Below are positions 8,644 through 17,843 of a DNA stretch of 64,000 nucleotides, one piece after another (positions within the stretch are counted from its first letter, which is position 1; each line of letters starts with the position of its first letter). Source of the DNA: Marinomonas flavescens (GTDB taxonomy: Bacteria > Pseudomonadota > Gammaproteobacteria > Pseudomonadales > Marinomonadaceae); NCBI RefSeq assembly GCF_004352835.1, contig NZ_SJSB01000008.1:146954-210953 (forward strand). The letters run 5' to 3'. Under the pieces are notes generated by a model that was not told the DNA's origin, made no database searches, and worked only from the letters and a program-made list of their open reading frames with translations. Made by a program: the position numbers and the translations under genes.

Positions 8644-9378
8644 ATGAGTCTGGAAGGCAAAATAGCGCTCGTTACTGGTGCAACTCGCGGAATCGGCAAA
8701 GCAATTGCTTCTGCTCTTGTTGCGCAAGGTGCGACAGTGATTGGTACGGCGACGAGTGAATCCGGTGCGCAAAGTATTAGTGAGTATCTTGGTGAAAACG
8801 GTAAAGGTTGGGTTCTTGATGTATCATCGAGTGAATCTGTTGATGCCGTAATCAAAGAAATTAATGCCGAGTATGGCGCGCCAACTATTTTGATTAACAA
8901 TGCCGGCATTACTCGTGATAATCTAATGATGCGAATGAAGGAAGATGAGTGGGATCAAGTGATCAATACGAACCTTACCTCAGTTTTTCGTGTTACAAAG
9001 GCTTGTTTACGTGGTATGACCAAGGCAAAATTCGGTCGTATTATTAGTATTAGCTCTGTCGTTGGTTCTATGGGGAATGGTGGTCAAACAAACTATTCTG
9101 CAGCCAAGGCTGGGTTGGAAGGGTTTAGTCGCTCATTGGCGACTGAAATTGGATCTCGAGGCATCACAGTAAATTGTGTTGCTCCAGGATTCATTGAAAC
9201 GGATATGACTAAAGTGCTTCCTGAAGAGCATAAGGCGAAGTTGGTAGAAAAAGTACCGGCTTCACGCCTTGGTCAACCAGAAGAAATTGCGGCAGCTGTC
9301 GCGTTTTTAGCGTCCAATGGCGCAGGTTACATCTCCGGAGAAACATTACATGTCAATGGAGGCATGTATATGTCGTAA
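8644..9378 (+). CDS. fabG: 3-oxoacyl-ACP reductase FabG
   Basis: FabG is the NADPH-dependent reductase of fatty-acid elongation, converting 3-oxoacyl-ACP to 3-hydroxyacyl-ACP. With the start at 8644 it has the standard 244 residues. TGATRGIG (residues 11-18) binds NADPH, NNAG follows, and the catalytic triad is S138, Y151 and K155. GGAG lies 6 bases before the chosen ATG; in-frame ATG 8641 and TTG 8632 are less well spaced. It sits between fabD and acpP in the conserved order. Confidence 0.96.
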   Translation: MSLEGKIALVTGATRGIGKAIASALVAQGATVIGTATSESGAQSISEYLGENGKGWVLDVSSSESVDAVIKEINAEYGAPTILINNAGITRDNLMMRMKEDEWDQVINTNLTSVFRVTKACLRGMTKAKFGRIISISSVVGSMGNGGQTNYSAAKAGLEGFSRSLATEIGSRGITVNCVAPGFIETDMTKVLPEEHKAKLVEKVPASRLGQPEEIAAAVAFLASNGAGYISGETLHVNGGMYMS

Positions 9379-9383
9379 TTTGA

Positions 9384-9407
9384 GTTGAATTTTATATTTA
9401 ATTCAAC
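9384..9407 (+). terminator. Hairpin between fabG and acpP, possible attenuator
   Basis: GTTGAATT (9384-9391) and AATTCAAC (9400-9407) form a perfect 8-base stem with an 8-base AT-rich loop, six bases after the fabG stop. No strong T run follows. It may partly end or stabilise transcripts so that acpP, the most highly expressed gene of the cluster, is set apart from fabG. Confidence 0.4.
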
Positions 9408-9514
9408 GAAAATACATCTCCGGTTCATGTTGAGAATCACGCCTTTTATTTTAGGTAGTTGGACATTAAAATACGCTCAAAATGAGCTATTAACGAGTAG
9501 AGTAGGAACTTCTA

Positions 9515-9748
9515 ATGAGTAGCATTGAAGAACGCGTCAAAAAAATCGTTTGCGAACAACTAGGTGTTAAAGAAGAAGAGGTTGTTATGTCAGCTTCTTT
9601 TGTTGATGATTTGGGTGCAGATTCCCTGGACACTGTTGAATTGGTTATGGCTCTTGAAGAGGAATTTGATACTGAAATTCCTGATGAAGAAGCTGAAAAA
9701 ATCACTACAGTACAAGCAGCGAACGACTACATCAACGCTAACTTGTAA
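9515..9748 (+). CDS. acpP: Acyl carrier protein
   Basis: AcpP carries growing acyl chains on a phosphopantetheine arm in fatty-acid and lipid synthesis. The protein has 77 residues, is strongly acidic, and has the attachment serine S37 in the DSL motif (LGADSLDT), followed by [11 protein letters not shown]. It is separated from fabG by 136 bases and followed by a strong terminator, so it can probably be made from its own abundant message. fabF follows about 100 bases downstream. Confidence 0.98.
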   Translation: MSSIEERVKKIVCEQLGVKEEEVVMSASFVDDLGADSLDTVELVMALEEEFDTEIPDEEAEKITTVQAANDYINANL

Positions 9749-9771
9749 TACTTGGTGAATTGAGTTTCCCG

Positions 9772-9806
9772 AAAAGCCGCTTGTATTCTATACAGCGGCT
9801 TTTCTT
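9772..9806 (+). terminator. Rho-independent terminator after acpP
   Basis: AAAAGCCGCT (9772-9781) pairs with AGCGGCTTTT (9794-9803), with a further GTAT/ATAC pairing inside the loop and a T-rich tail. It lies 24 bases after the acpP stop and would end a short, strong acpP message, with some read-through to fabF. Confidence 0.85.
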
Positions 9807-9851
9807 ATTATTAAGTCCCTGTCAAATGGGGCTGTCTACTGGAGGAATCCT

Positions 9852-11093
9852 ATGTCTCGTCGTCGGGTTGTAGTCACAGGAATGGGAATGGTGACACCCC
9901 TTGGCAACAATGTGAAAGATACGTGGGATAACGTATTGGAAGGCAAAAGTGGGGTTTCTGATATTACCTCGTTTGACGCTAGCCAATTTTCCACTCGTTT
10001 TGCGGCACAGGTAGAAGGTTTTGACGCTACTCAATATATGAGTGCTAAAGAAGCTCGCAAGATGGATCTTTTCATTCAATACGGGATTGCTGCCGCGGTA
10101 CAAGCGCTGGACGATGCAAACCTGAATGAGCAAACTGCCGATTTAAATCGGGTAGGTTGTGCTATAGGTTCTGGCATTGGTGGATTACCGATGATTGAGA
10201 AGAATCTTCACCTCCTAAACGAGTCTGGTCCAAAACGAATTTCACCATTTTTTGTACCAGGTGCGATAATTAATATGATTTCTGGTCATGTTGCGATTCG
10301 ATTTGGCTTTAAAGGGCCAAATATATCGATTGTAACAGCATGTACAACAGGAACTCATAATATTGGCATGGCAGGGCGTATGATTGCCTATGGTGATGCG
10401 GACGTCATGATTGCAGGTGGTGCTGAAATGGCCATCACACCTTTGGGTATTGGCGGCTTTGGTGCAGCAAGAGCGTTATCGACACGTAATGACGATCCTA
10501 AAACAGCAAGTCGTCCATGGGATAAAGACAGAGATGGCTTTGTTATGGGGGATGGTGCTGGCATTCTTGTGCTTGAAGAGTATGAACATGCGGTTGCGCG
10601 TGGAGCAAACATTTACGCTGAGCTAGTAGGTTTCGGCATGAGTGATGATGCTCATCACATGACGGCGCCCCCTGTATCCGGTGACGGCGCTATTGCCGCC
10701 ATGCGAGCGGCATTGAAAGATGCAAATCTTGAACCGCACGAAATTGATTACATTAATGCCCACGGTACTTCTACCTCAGTGGGTGACCTAGCAGAAAGTT
10801 ATGCGGTTAAATCGCTTATGGGGGCAGATGCGTCCGATGTGGCGATGAGCTCAACTAAATCTATGATAGGTCATTTGTTGGGAGCATCAGGCGCAGTAGA
10901 GTCTATTTTCTCTATATTGGCGATTCGTGATCAAGTTGCACCACCCACAATTAACTTAGAAGAACCAAGCGAAGGTTGTGATTTAAACTATGTTCCTTCT
11001 ACGCCGCAAAAGCGTAAAATTGACGTGGTATTAAACAATTCTTTTGGGTTTGGTGGTACCAACGGGACGTTAGTCTTTAAGAAAATGTCTTGA
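9852..11093 (+). CDS. fabF: 3-oxoacyl-ACP synthase II FabF
   Basis: FabF condenses malonyl-ACP with acyl-ACP and controls elongation and temperature adjustment of unsaturated chains. The 413 residues are typical. The Cys-His-His catalytic triad is C164 (TACTTG), H304 (NAHGTST) and H341 (GHLLGASG). The GFGGTNG loop closes the C-terminus. GGAGG sits 8 bases before the ATG. It is the last gene of the fatty-acid cluster and is followed by a converging gene. Confidence 0.97.
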   Translation: MSRRRVVVTGMGMVTPLGNNVKDTWDNVLEGKSGVSDITSFDASQFSTRFAAQVEGFDATQYMSAKEARKMDLFIQYGIAAAVQALDDANLNEQTADLNRVGCAIGSGIGGLPMIEKNLHLLNESGPKRISPFFVPGAIINMISGHVAIRFGFKGPNISIVTACTTGTHNIGMAGRMIAYGDADVMIAGGAEMAITPLGIGGFGAARALSTRNDDPKTASRPWDKDRDGFVMGDGAGILVLEEYEHAVARGANIYAELVGFGMSDDAHHMTAPPVSGDGAIAAMRAALKDANLEPHEIDYINAHGTSTSVGDLAESYAVKSLMGADASDVAMSSTKSMIGHLLGASGAVESIFSILAIRDQVAPPTINLEEPSEGCDLNYVPSTPQKRKIDVVLNNSFGFGGTNGTLVFKKMS

Positions 11094-11101
11094 GTGATAT
11101 T

Positions 11102-11121
11102 AGGGCAGAATCATCTGCCCT
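11102..11121 (+). terminator. Hairpin between convergent fabF and PA2817-type gene
   Basis: AGGGCAGA (11102-11109) and TCTGCCCT (11114-11121) form a perfect 8-base stem with a 4-base loop. It lies in the 42 bases between two converging genes and can act on both strands, although no T run follows. Confidence 0.5.
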
Positions 11122-11135
11122 GATTAGTTCACTTA

Positions 11136-11543
11136 TCAATGTATTTGTTTGATATCGCCTCTTAGTGATCTGATTTCTTGTGCGATATCGTACTCTTTTT
11201 CTTCGGAGTCTAAAGCGTAGAGACGTTCTTCTAGTTGCTGGTATAATGCTATTTCTTCATCGCCTAAAAAATGAAGACATTCGCCGCCTATAAACCATAA
11301 CAATTCTCGCTTTATAAGCGGAACCAAATTAGCGTAGCAACGGATGAATTGAGCTAGAAGCTCTTGTCCGTCAAATATGTAGTGGGTGTCGTTGGCTTGT
11401 ATATTCAGGGAAAGTTGATCCCATTTCTCTAAGAAGTCAATATCTTCTTCAGCCAGGTCTGGTTGGTCAAATGGAGAGTGCTCTGAAATACGCTGACGTA
11501 ATTCTGTAAAAGCATTAAAGATGTATTGATTACGTGATTCCAC
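11136..11543 (-). CDS. PA2817 family conserved protein
   Basis: This 135-residue acidic soluble protein has no signal peptide or membrane segment. The phrase LIKRELLWFIGGECLHFLGDEEIALYQ matches, from memory, the hallmark of the PA2817 family of Pseudomonas-related bacteria, whose function is not known. It is transcribed against fabF and away from the ABC transporter genes, with 59 bases to the latter. The assignment to the family is moderate; no activity is proposed. Confidence 0.65.
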   Translation of the reverse strand: MESRNQYIFNAFTELRQRISEHSPFDQPDLAEEDIDFLEKWDQLSLNIQANDTHYIFDGQELLAQFIRCYANLVPLIKRELLWFIGGECLHFLGDEEIALYQQLEERLYALDSEEKEYDIAQEIRSLRGDIKQIH

Positions 11544-11602
11544 AAAAAAACCTATTCAAAAGTAACGATTAAGTTGGCAATAGCCGAACGAGACTCATAA
11601 TT

Positions 11603-12517
11603 ATGACATATGCAATCGAAATAAGTGACCTAAAAAAACGCTATGACGGTGGATTTGAAGCGCTTAAAGGTGTCTCCTTAAAAATAGAAAAAGGTGATTT
11701 CTTTGCTTTGCTTGGTCCCAATGGGGCTGGGAAATCAACGACTATCGGTATTCTGTGCTCTTTAGTGAATAAAACGTCTGGTAAGGTGTCTATTTTTGGT
11801 ACGGATATCGACGATGATTTTGCAAAAGCAAAAAAATATCTTGGTGTTGTGCCACAAGAATTTAATTTCAATGTTTTTGAGTCTGTTTTTAACGTTGTTG
11901 TTACTCAGGCGGGTTTTTATGGCATCAGCAAAGAGGTGGCTGAAGTACGGGCTGAAAAATATTTAAAACAGCTAGGGCTTTGGGATAAAAAAGATGACCA
12001 ATCTCGCATGCTGTCAGGCGGTATGAAGCGTCGTTTAATGATTGCTCGTGCGCTGATTCATGAACCAGAGGTTTTAGTATTAGATGAGCCTACGGCTGGA
12101 GTAGATATTGAGCTGCGTCGTTCTATGTGGGACTTTATTAAAACCTTGAATGAGCAGGGTACCACTATCATTTTAACCACCCACTATTTAGAAGAAGCAG
12201 AACAGCTTTGTCGTAATATTGCGATTATCAATGGTGGTGAAATTGTTGAAAATACAAGTGTAAAAGCACTTTTGAAAACCTTGGTTCAAGAAACCTTTAT
12301 TTTAGATCTAGATAAAAGTGTAACAGCAGATTGGGGTGTACCTGGGTATACAGTGACGCCAATTAATGACTTTACTACTATTGAAGTTGTGGTGACTAAA
12401 GGTCAGTCATTGAATGTTGTTTTTAATTTGTTGGATGCTCAATCAATCAATGTGCTGAGCATGCGCAATAAATCTAATCGACTTGAAGAGCTCTTCGTCA
12501 AACTTATTAAGGGTTAA
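11603..12517 (+). CDS. yadG: ABC transporter ATP-binding protein YadG
   Basis: This is the ATPase of an ABC-2 type exporter. Its 304 residues align over the full length with Escherichia YadG. Walker A is GPNGAGKST (about residues 38-46), the signature is LSGGMKRRL, and Walker B is VLVLDEPTAGVD followed by the switch histidine in TTHYLEE. The ending SMRNKSNRLEELFVKL is also YadG-like. The stop overlaps the permease start by one base. The exported substrate is unknown. Confidence 0.9.
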   Translation: MTYAIEISDLKKRYDGGFEALKGVSLKIEKGDFFALLGPNGAGKSTTIGILCSLVNKTSGKVSIFGTDIDDDFAKAKKYLGVVPQEFNFNVFESVFNVVVTQAGFYGISKEVAEVRAEKYLKQLGLWDKKDDQSRMLSGGMKRRLMIARALIHEPEVLVLDEPTAGVDIELRRSMWDFIKTLNEQGTTIILTTHYLEEAEQLCRNIAIINGGEIVENTSVKALLKTLVQETFILDLDKSVTADWGVPGYTVTPINDFTTIEVVVTKGQSLNVVFNLLDAQSINVLSMRNKSNRLEELFVKLIKG

Positions 12518-13296
12518 TGTTAATGAATAACGCTGAAATCTTTATCGCTTTTTATACCATTCTTCGTCGTGAAATCCGACGTTTTATGCGCATTTGGCCG
12601 CAAACTTTATTGCCGCCTGCAATAACAATGTCATTGTATTTTGCTATTTTTGGGCATTTTATTGGCAGCCGTATTGGTGAAATGGGTGGTTTTAGTTATA
12701 TGCAGTACATTGTGCCAGGTTTGATCATGATGTCAGTTATTACTAACTCCTATTCAAATGTGTCTTCTTCGTTTTTCTCTGCGAAATTTCAACATAGTAT
12801 TCAGGAATTACTGGTGTCGCCAACGCCAAATTGGGTTATTTTGGTTGGATATGTATTGGGTGGTGTAGCTCGTGGCTTGTGTGTCGGCTTAATTGTCACT
12901 CTGTTGTCATTATTTTTTACCCACCTTACTATACAAAATGTATTTTTAACCGTTGCCGTTATTTTCTTAACAGCGATTTTGTTTTCTTTAGGCGGTTTTG
13001 TTAACGCCATTTATGCGAGAAGTTTTGACGATGTATCTATCGTACCGACGTTTATATTAACGCCACTGACCTATTTGGGTGGCGTGTTTTATTCTATCGA
13101 TTTACTTCCTGATTTTTGGCAAAACTTGTCAATGTTAAACCCCGTTTTATATATGGTAAATGCGTTTCGCTTCGGTATTCTTGGTGTGTCGGATATCAAT
13201 GTATACTGGGCGTTAGTGATTGTGTGTTTGTTTATTGCAGTATTGTTCTCGTTTGGCCTACATTTGCTAAACAAGGGCAGTGGAATTCGTAATTGA
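12517..13296 (+). CDS. yadH: ABC-2 type transporter permease YadH
   Basis: This is the 259-residue membrane subunit paired with YadG. It has about six hydrophobic segments and the ABC-2 features PGLIMMSVITNSYSNV and PTFILTPLTYLGGVFYS. The sequence FMRIWPQTLLPPAITMSLYFAIFG is close to Escherichia YadH. Its start is one base inside the yadG stop, so they are translated together. Substrate is unknown; drugs or lipid-like molecules are common guesses but nothing here decides. Confidence 0.9.
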   Translation: MLMNNAEIFIAFYTILRREIRRFMRIWPQTLLPPAITMSLYFAIFGHFIGSRIGEMGGFSYMQYIVPGLIMMSVITNSYSNVSSSFFSAKFQHSIQELLVSPTPNWVILVGYVLGGVARGLCVGLIVTLLSLFFTHLTIQNVFLTVAVIFLTAILFSLGGFVNAIYARSFDDVSIVPTFILTPLTYLGGVFYSIDLLPDFWQNLSMLNPVLYMVNAFRFGILGVSDINVYWALVIVCLFIAVLFSFGLHLLNKGSGIRN

Positions 13297-13306
13297 GGAA
13301 ATGAAT

Positions 13307-14122
13307 ATGGGTTTTTTGCCCTTAGGTCAGCAAACTGAGTATGTTTCTGAGTATGATGCAGGGTTGCTTTACCCCATTGCTAGAGTTGATAAATGGACCG
13401 AAATGGGGATAGAAGCTGAGCGTCTTCCTTTTTTTGGAGAAGATATTTGGAATGCGTATGAAGTGTCTTGGTTAAACTCAAAAGGAAAGCCTATTGTCGC
13501 GTTGGCAGAATTTCGTTTGCCTTATAATTCGCCAAATATTATTGAGTCTAAATCGTTTAAACTCTATCTAAACTCATTGAATCAAATGCGTTATGATTCT
13601 TTAGAAGATATTCAGGCGCTGCTTGAGAAGGATTTATCAAACGCAGCAGGTTCAGCAGTGACCGTTATTCTGCGCGATGTTGATTCAATGTCTGCGCTTG
13701 TGGTCTTAACGCCTGACTACTGTATAGATGAATTAGATATAGACGTAGCTGAATATCACCCCAACACGGATTTATTGGCGATTGATGAGTTGTCGGGTGT
13801 GGTTGAAGAAAGATTGGTTAGCCACCTTCTTAAATCAAATTGCCCAGTAACCAATCAACCAGATTGGGGGTCGGTATTTATTGATTATAAAGGCCCTAAA
13901 ATCAATCACGAGCAGCTACTTAAATACGTCATTTCATTTCGTGAGCATACGGATTTTCATGAGCAGTGTGTTGAGCGTATTTATATTGATATTATGCGGA
14001 TGTGCCAGCCAGAAAGTCTAATTGTTTATGCGCGCTATGTGAGACGTGGAGGGTTAGATATTAATCCTTATCGCTCTTCTATGCCGCTAATGCTGGGCAA
14101 CGATCGCTTGACTCGTCAGTAA
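13307..14122 (+). CDS. queF: NADPH-dependent 7-cyano-7-deazaguanine reductase QueF
   Basis: QueF reduces preQ0 to preQ1 in the pathway to the tRNA base queuosine. The protein has 271 residues, matching the long two-domain (YqcD/Escherichia) form. ESKSFKLYLNS is the NADPH-binding motif, the catalytic cysteine is in SHLLKSNCPVTNQPDWG, and HEQCVERI and RRGGLDINPYR close the family pattern. ATG 13307 is chosen because GAGGA lies 7 bases upstream; GTG 13280 falls inside yadH. It is only ten bases downstream of yadH and probably shares its message, though no functional link is evident. Confidence 0.95.
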   Translation: MGFLPLGQQTEYVSEYDAGLLYPIARVDKWTEMGIEAERLPFFGEDIWNAYEVSWLNSKGKPIVALAEFRLPYNSPNIIESKSFKLYLNSLNQMRYDSLEDIQALLEKDLSNAAGSAVTVILRDVDSMSALVVLTPDYCIDELDIDVAEYHPNTDLLAIDELSGVVEERLVSHLLKSNCPVTNQPDWGSVFIDYKGPKINHEQLLKYVISFREHTDFHEQCVERIYIDIMRMCQPESLIVYARYVRRGGLDINPYRSSMPLMLGNDRLTRQ

Positions 14123-14158
14123 TTTTCGACGATTTAATCTTGTTTTCTAGATCACAAC

Positions 14159-14194
14159 AAGCCTGTTTCATTTAATCGTGAGGCAGGCTTTTTT
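14159..14194 (+). terminator. Rho-independent terminator after queF
   Basis: AAGCCTG (14159-14165) pairs with CAGGCTT (14184-14190) and is followed by TTTT. It closes the yadG-yadH-queF unit and faces the converging LysR gene. Confidence 0.8.
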
Positions 14195-14237
14195 GTGGTT
14201 GTTTTCCCGTCCTGAAATAGGTTGACACTTAGGGAAC

Positions 14238-15131
14238 CTAATCATGACTCTGAAAAGCGTCGAGCAAATAATTGACCAGAGCTTTCACTCTTAAACTGGT
14301 GTTTCTGGATTGCGGATACAGTACGGTAACGTCAGACGAGGGGAGCTGCCAATTAGGTATAGGTTCCACAAGCGCCCCTGACGCAAGTTCGCGTTCTATA
14401 TAGTACGAGGGTTGTCGACTGAATCCTGCTCCTGCCAATGCTGCCAATTTCGTCACATGACCATTGGCGCATTTTAATTTTCCTTGTACCGGCAATTCGT
14501 ATTTTTCTTGGCTTATCTTATGGGTAAAAGTCCAGCGTTTAACAGAGCCTTTAATGAGTGGGTAGTCGAGTAGTGCTTTGGGGTGAGAAAGTGCCTCTAT
14601 TCCCTCTAGAAAAGAAGGGGCAGCCACTAAATGATTACTGTAACGAGTTAGTTTTCGACCGATTAAGTTGGAGTTCTCCAGTGTGCCCATGCGAATGACT
14701 AAGTCGTATTGGGCTTCGATTAAGTCTACTCGAGAGCTGGAAAAGCTGAGGTCGATTTCGACGTTTGGGTTGTTTTGCATAAAACCCAGCAGTAGAGGCG
14801 CCAGTATTTGCTCACCAAATAATCCACCGACGGCGTTGATGCGAATGTTGCCGCTGAGGCTTTCGTTGGCATTTTGCGCTGATTGAACTGCATGCTCTAG
14901 CTGGTCAATGCCTTGTCGCGATAGATGATAAAACGTCTCTCCCGCCGGTGAGAGAGACAATGAGCGGGTGGAGCGATAGAGCAGTTGAACCCCCATTTCT
15001 TTTTCCAAACGGCTGATGATTTGTGACACCCGAGCTCGCGATACACCAAGTTGATCTGCGGCCTTGGAAAAGCTTTGTTCCTCTACCACGGTGAGGAACT
15101 CACGAATGCCATCTGGAAAGCCTGAAGTCAT
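14238..15131 (-). CDS. LysR-family transcriptional regulator
   Basis: This is a 297-residue LysR-type regulator. The N-terminal helix-turn-helix runs through FLTVVEEQSFSKAADQLGVSRARVSQIISRLEKEMG (about residues 11-46), and the remaining part is a periplasmic-binding-like effector domain. It belongs to the broad CrgA/DmlR-like group. It is divergent from an aldo/keto reductase with 105 bases between them, so that reductase is its probable target. The gap holds ATAAC-aa-GTTAT (15215-15226), a dyad close to the reductase start. The effector is unknown. Confidence 0.88.
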   Translation of the reverse strand: MTSGFPDGIREFLTVVEEQSFSKAADQLGVSRARVSQIISRLEKEMGVQLLYRSTRSLSLSPAGETFYHLSRQGIDQLEHAVQSAQNANESLSGNIRINAVGGLFGEQILAPLLLGFMQNNPNVEIDLSFSSSRVDLIEAQYDLVIRMGTLENSNLIGRKLTRYSNHLVAAPSFLEGIEALSHPKALLDYPLIKGSVKRWTFTHKISQEKYELPVQGKLKCANGHVTKLAALAGAGFSRQPSYYIERELASGALVEPIPNWQLPSSDVTVLYPQSRNTSLRVKALVNYLLDAFQSHD

Positions 15132-15236
15132 ATTGTTAAGCCTTAATAAACAAACCTGTTATTGATTTGATAATTATAAACATTAACAAGGCCCGTATAG
15201 TAGTGAGATCGATCATAACAAGTTATCGGAGTCATT

Positions 15237-16217
15237 GTGAAAACACGAATATTAGGTAAAACAGGCTATCAAGTATCTGAGATAGGTTTGGGGTGTTGGC
15301 AGTTGGGTAATAACTTTGGCCCGGTTGAAGAGCAAGAAGCGCAGGTTATTTTACAGGCGGGCTTAGACAGTGGTATTCGCTTTTTTGACACGGCAGATGT
15401 CTATGGGTCTGGCATCAGTGAATCAAGAATCGGTGCTTGGCGTCGTTCGCTGGTAACCCCGCCGATTATCGCGACGAAAGTCGGTCGAAGTGCTGAGTTG
15501 TATCCAAACGGCTACAGCAAGGCATCGGTGAAGCAAAGCTTGCAGTCGTCTGCTCAGCGTTTGGGGGTAGAGTCTATTGATCTGGCTCAGCTACATTGCG
15601 TACCTCGGGATGTTTTGTTTTCTGGCGACATGCTGGCTTGGATGGAAGATTTCAAAAAAGAGGGTCTTATCAAACATTTCGGCGCCAGTGTGGAGATGTT
15701 GGATGAAGCGCAATTTTGTTGTACCCATCCTGAATTAGCCAGTTTGCAGATATTATTTAATGTGTTTCGCCAAGATGCCGTTAGCGAACTTTTTTCGCAA
15801 GTCGAGCAGAATAACATTGGCGTTATCGTGCGTTTGCCGTTGGCCAGTGGTTTGTTGACAGGGAAGATGACGGCCAGTGATCAATTTGATAAGCAAGATC
15901 ATCGCTCTTATAACCAAGATGGCGCGGCCTTCCATGTTGGTGAGACCTTTAATGGTTTGCCATTTGCCAAAGGAGTGGCCTTGGTGGATGCCTTGAAAGA
16001 AAAATTGCCAGCAGAACACAATATATTGGATGTGTCGTTGCGTTGGATCTTGGATCACCCTCAGGTATCGAGCATTATCGCTGGGGCGAGCCGAGCTTCT
16101 CAGGTGGTACGTAATGCGGCGGCGTCAGATCTACCGCCATTAAGTGATGATATGCACGCGTTGTTGAAGGCGTACTATTATGATGAAGTAAAAGCGTTTA
16201 TTCGAGGAGGGATCTAG
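15237..16217 (+). CDS. Aldo/keto reductase
   Basis: This is a 326-residue NADPH-dependent aldo/keto reductase. The catalytic tetrad is visible as D in FFDTADVYG, Y in the same motif, K in IIATKVGRS and H in LAQLHCVP. The N-terminus RILGKTGYQVSEIGLGCWQLG is typical of the YajO/oxidoreductase branch. The start is GTG 15237, five bases after CGGAG. It is divergent from the LysR gene, which probably controls it. The natural carbonyl substrate cannot be inferred. Confidence 0.9.
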   Translation: MKTRILGKTGYQVSEIGLGCWQLGNNFGPVEEQEAQVILQAGLDSGIRFFDTADVYGSGISESRIGAWRRSLVTPPIIATKVGRSAELYPNGYSKASVKQSLQSSAQRLGVESIDLAQLHCVPRDVLFSGDMLAWMEDFKKEGLIKHFGASVEMLDEAQFCCTHPELASLQILFNVFRQDAVSELFSQVEQNNIGVIVRLPLASGLLTGKMTASDQFDKQDHRSYNQDGAAFHVGETFNGLPFAKGVALVDALKEKLPAEHNILDVSLRWILDHPQVSSIIAGASRASQVVRNAAASDLPPLSDDMHALLKAYYYDEVKAFIRGGI

Positions 16218-16276
16218 GGAGCTTCTTCGTTAATAGATTATAGGCAGTCGTTTTTACGCTGTCGTTGTCACAGAAT

Positions 16277-16310
16277 ACTTTCCAGCTAAAAAGCAGGTTA
16301 GCTGGAAAGT
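16277..16310. terminator. Strong dyad between convergent reductase and bcp
   Basis: ACTTTCCAGCTAA (16277-16289) and TTAGCTGGAAAGT (16298-16310) form a perfect 13-base stem with an 8-base loop between two converging genes. It has no long T run but is placed to stop or protect both transcripts. Confidence 0.6.
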
Positions 16311-16318
16311 CGCTCATA

Positions 16319-16768
16319 CTAACCAATAATTTGAGCTGTATGGTCTTTGGTTTTTACTTTTTCAATAATGTCACTGATGACGCCTTTTTCATCAATTACG
16401 AAGGTGGTTCTCACTGTGCCCATGTATTCTTTGCCCATGAATTTTTTCAATCTCCAGGTATCATACAAATCGTGCACTAGGTGTTCAGGATCTGAAATTA
16501 ATGAGAAAGGCAGTTCATTTTTGGCGATGAAGTTCTGGTGGCGTTTTTCAGAGTCGGTGCTGATACCTAGTACAACAAAGCCTTTTTCAAGTAATGTCTC
16601 ATAGTTATCTCGCAAATTACACGCCTGTGCGGTACAGCCTGGTGTGGAATCTTTCGGATAAAAGTACAGAATGACTTTTTTTCCACGGAACTGACTTAGC
16701 GTAATGTTTTCACCATGCTGGTCTTTTGCAAGAAAATCTGGTGCGCTCTGGCCTACTTTTGGTGTCAT
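16319..16768 (-). CDS. bcp: Thioredoxin-dependent peroxiredoxin Bcp
   Basis: Bcp reduces hydrogen peroxide and organic peroxides using thioredoxin. The protein has 149 residues. The peroxidatic cysteine is C45 and the resolving cysteine C50, in the atypical two-cysteine motif PGCTAQAC. The N-terminal APDFLAKDQHGENITLSQFRGK and KKVILYFYPKD are family features. It is cytoplasmic. It is divergent from dapA with about 190 bases between them. Confidence 0.95.
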   Translation of the reverse strand: MTPKVGQSAPDFLAKDQHGENITLSQFRGKKVILYFYPKDSTPGCTAQACNLRDNYETLLEKGFVVLGISTDSEKRHQNFIAKNELPFSLISDPEHLVHDLYDTWRLKKFMGKEYMGTVRTTFVIDEKGVISDIIEKVKTKDHTAQIIG

Positions 16769-16961
16769 ATGTCATCTCCAATAATGTAACAATAGTTGTG
16801 AAAAAGAGTGCAATATTATTAGCTTACCAAGAGATGTTTAAAAAATCTTCACGAAAAAACGCATCCTTGTAATTTACTCTCGCTTTACAGGTCTGGATTA
16901 TTGTTAATCAAGAGTCTGGGCGGTACTATATGTCCGCTTATTATTTTATCGGAGGCTCGCA

Positions 16962-17843
16962 ATGATCACAGGTAGTTTAGTCGCTCTCATTACCCCTATG
17001 ACATCGAATGGAGCGGTGGACTCAAAGAAATTAGATGATCTGATAGAGTTTCACATCGAACAAGGAACCCATGGCATCGTTGCGGTGGGAACGACGGGAG
17101 AATCTTCTACACTGACTCCTGAAGAACACTCCAATGTTATTCGCCAAGTCATCAAAACAGTCAATGGGCGTGTGCCAGTGATTGCCGGCACAGGTGCAAA
17201 TGCTACTCACGAAGCAATTGATCTTACTCTTGCTGCCAAAGACGCGGGTGCTGATGCTTGTTTGTTGGTGACGCCATATTACAATAAACCAACCCAAGAA
17301 GGGCTTTATCAACACTTTAAAGCCATTGCTGAAGCCGTTGATATTCCACAAATTCTTTATAATGTACCAGGTCGTACGGCATGTGATATGCAGAACGACA
17401 CGGTAGTTCGCTTATCAACAGTGAAGAACATTGTCGGTATTAAAGATGCAACGGGTGACCTAGAGCGTGGTCAAGCGTTAATCGACGCGTTACCAGCAGA
17501 GTTTGCCGTGTATTCTGGTGATGATCCTACCGCCGTAGCGTTAATGCTAATGGGTGGAAAAGGAAATATTTCTGTCACTGCAAACGTAGCACCTAAAGCT
17601 GTTTCTCAAGCCGCAGAATTTGCTTTAGCTGGGAATGCAGAGTCTGCTCATGCAATGGACCAAAGTATTGCACTATTGCACATGAACCTTTTTGTCGAAT
17701 CTAACCCAATACCAGTGAAATGGGCATGTGCTCAGCTTGGTCTTTGTGAAAATAGTATTCGCCTACCTTTGACGGTACTTTCAGAAGCGCATCATGAGGC
17801 GGTTAAACAAGCCATGGTGCAAACGGGAATTCTCTCTCTATGA
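16962..17843 (+). CDS. dapA: 4-hydroxy-tetrahydrodipicolinate synthase
   Basis: DapA joins pyruvate and aspartate semialdehyde in the first step of the lysine and diaminopimelate pathway. The 293 residues are typical. The Schiff-base lysine is K161 (GIKDATGD), with Y133 (LYNVPG), T44-T45 (GTTGESST) and Y107 (TPYYNKPTQEG) of the proton relay. GGAGG precedes the ATG. It overlaps bamC by 4 bases, the classical dapA-nlpB arrangement. Confidence 0.97.
   Translation: MITGSLVALITPMTSNGAVDSKKLDDLIEFHIEQGTHGIVAVGTTGESSTLTPEEHSNVIRQVIKTVNGRVPVIAGTGANATHEAIDLTLAAKDAGADACLLVTPYYNKPTQEGLYQHFKAIAEAVDIPQILYNVPGRTACDMQNDTVVRLSTVKNIVGIKDATGDLERGQALIDALPAEFAVYSGDDPTAVALMLMGGKGNISVTANVAPKAVSQAAEFALAGNAESAHAMDQSIALLHMNLFVESNPIPVKWACAQLGLCENSIRLPLTVLSEAHHEAVKQAMVQTGILSL

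Noticed and set aside
15215..15226. ATAAC-aa-GTTAT dyad upstream of the aldo/keto reductase
   Set aside because: It overlaps the region of the ribosome site, 10 bases before the start, so a LysR operator there is not convincing; noted in the LysR entry only.
16254..16274. CTGT-N7-ACAG near the end of the aldo/keto reductase gene as a second LexA box
   Set aside because: Spacing is 7 rather than 8 and there is no promoter downstream.
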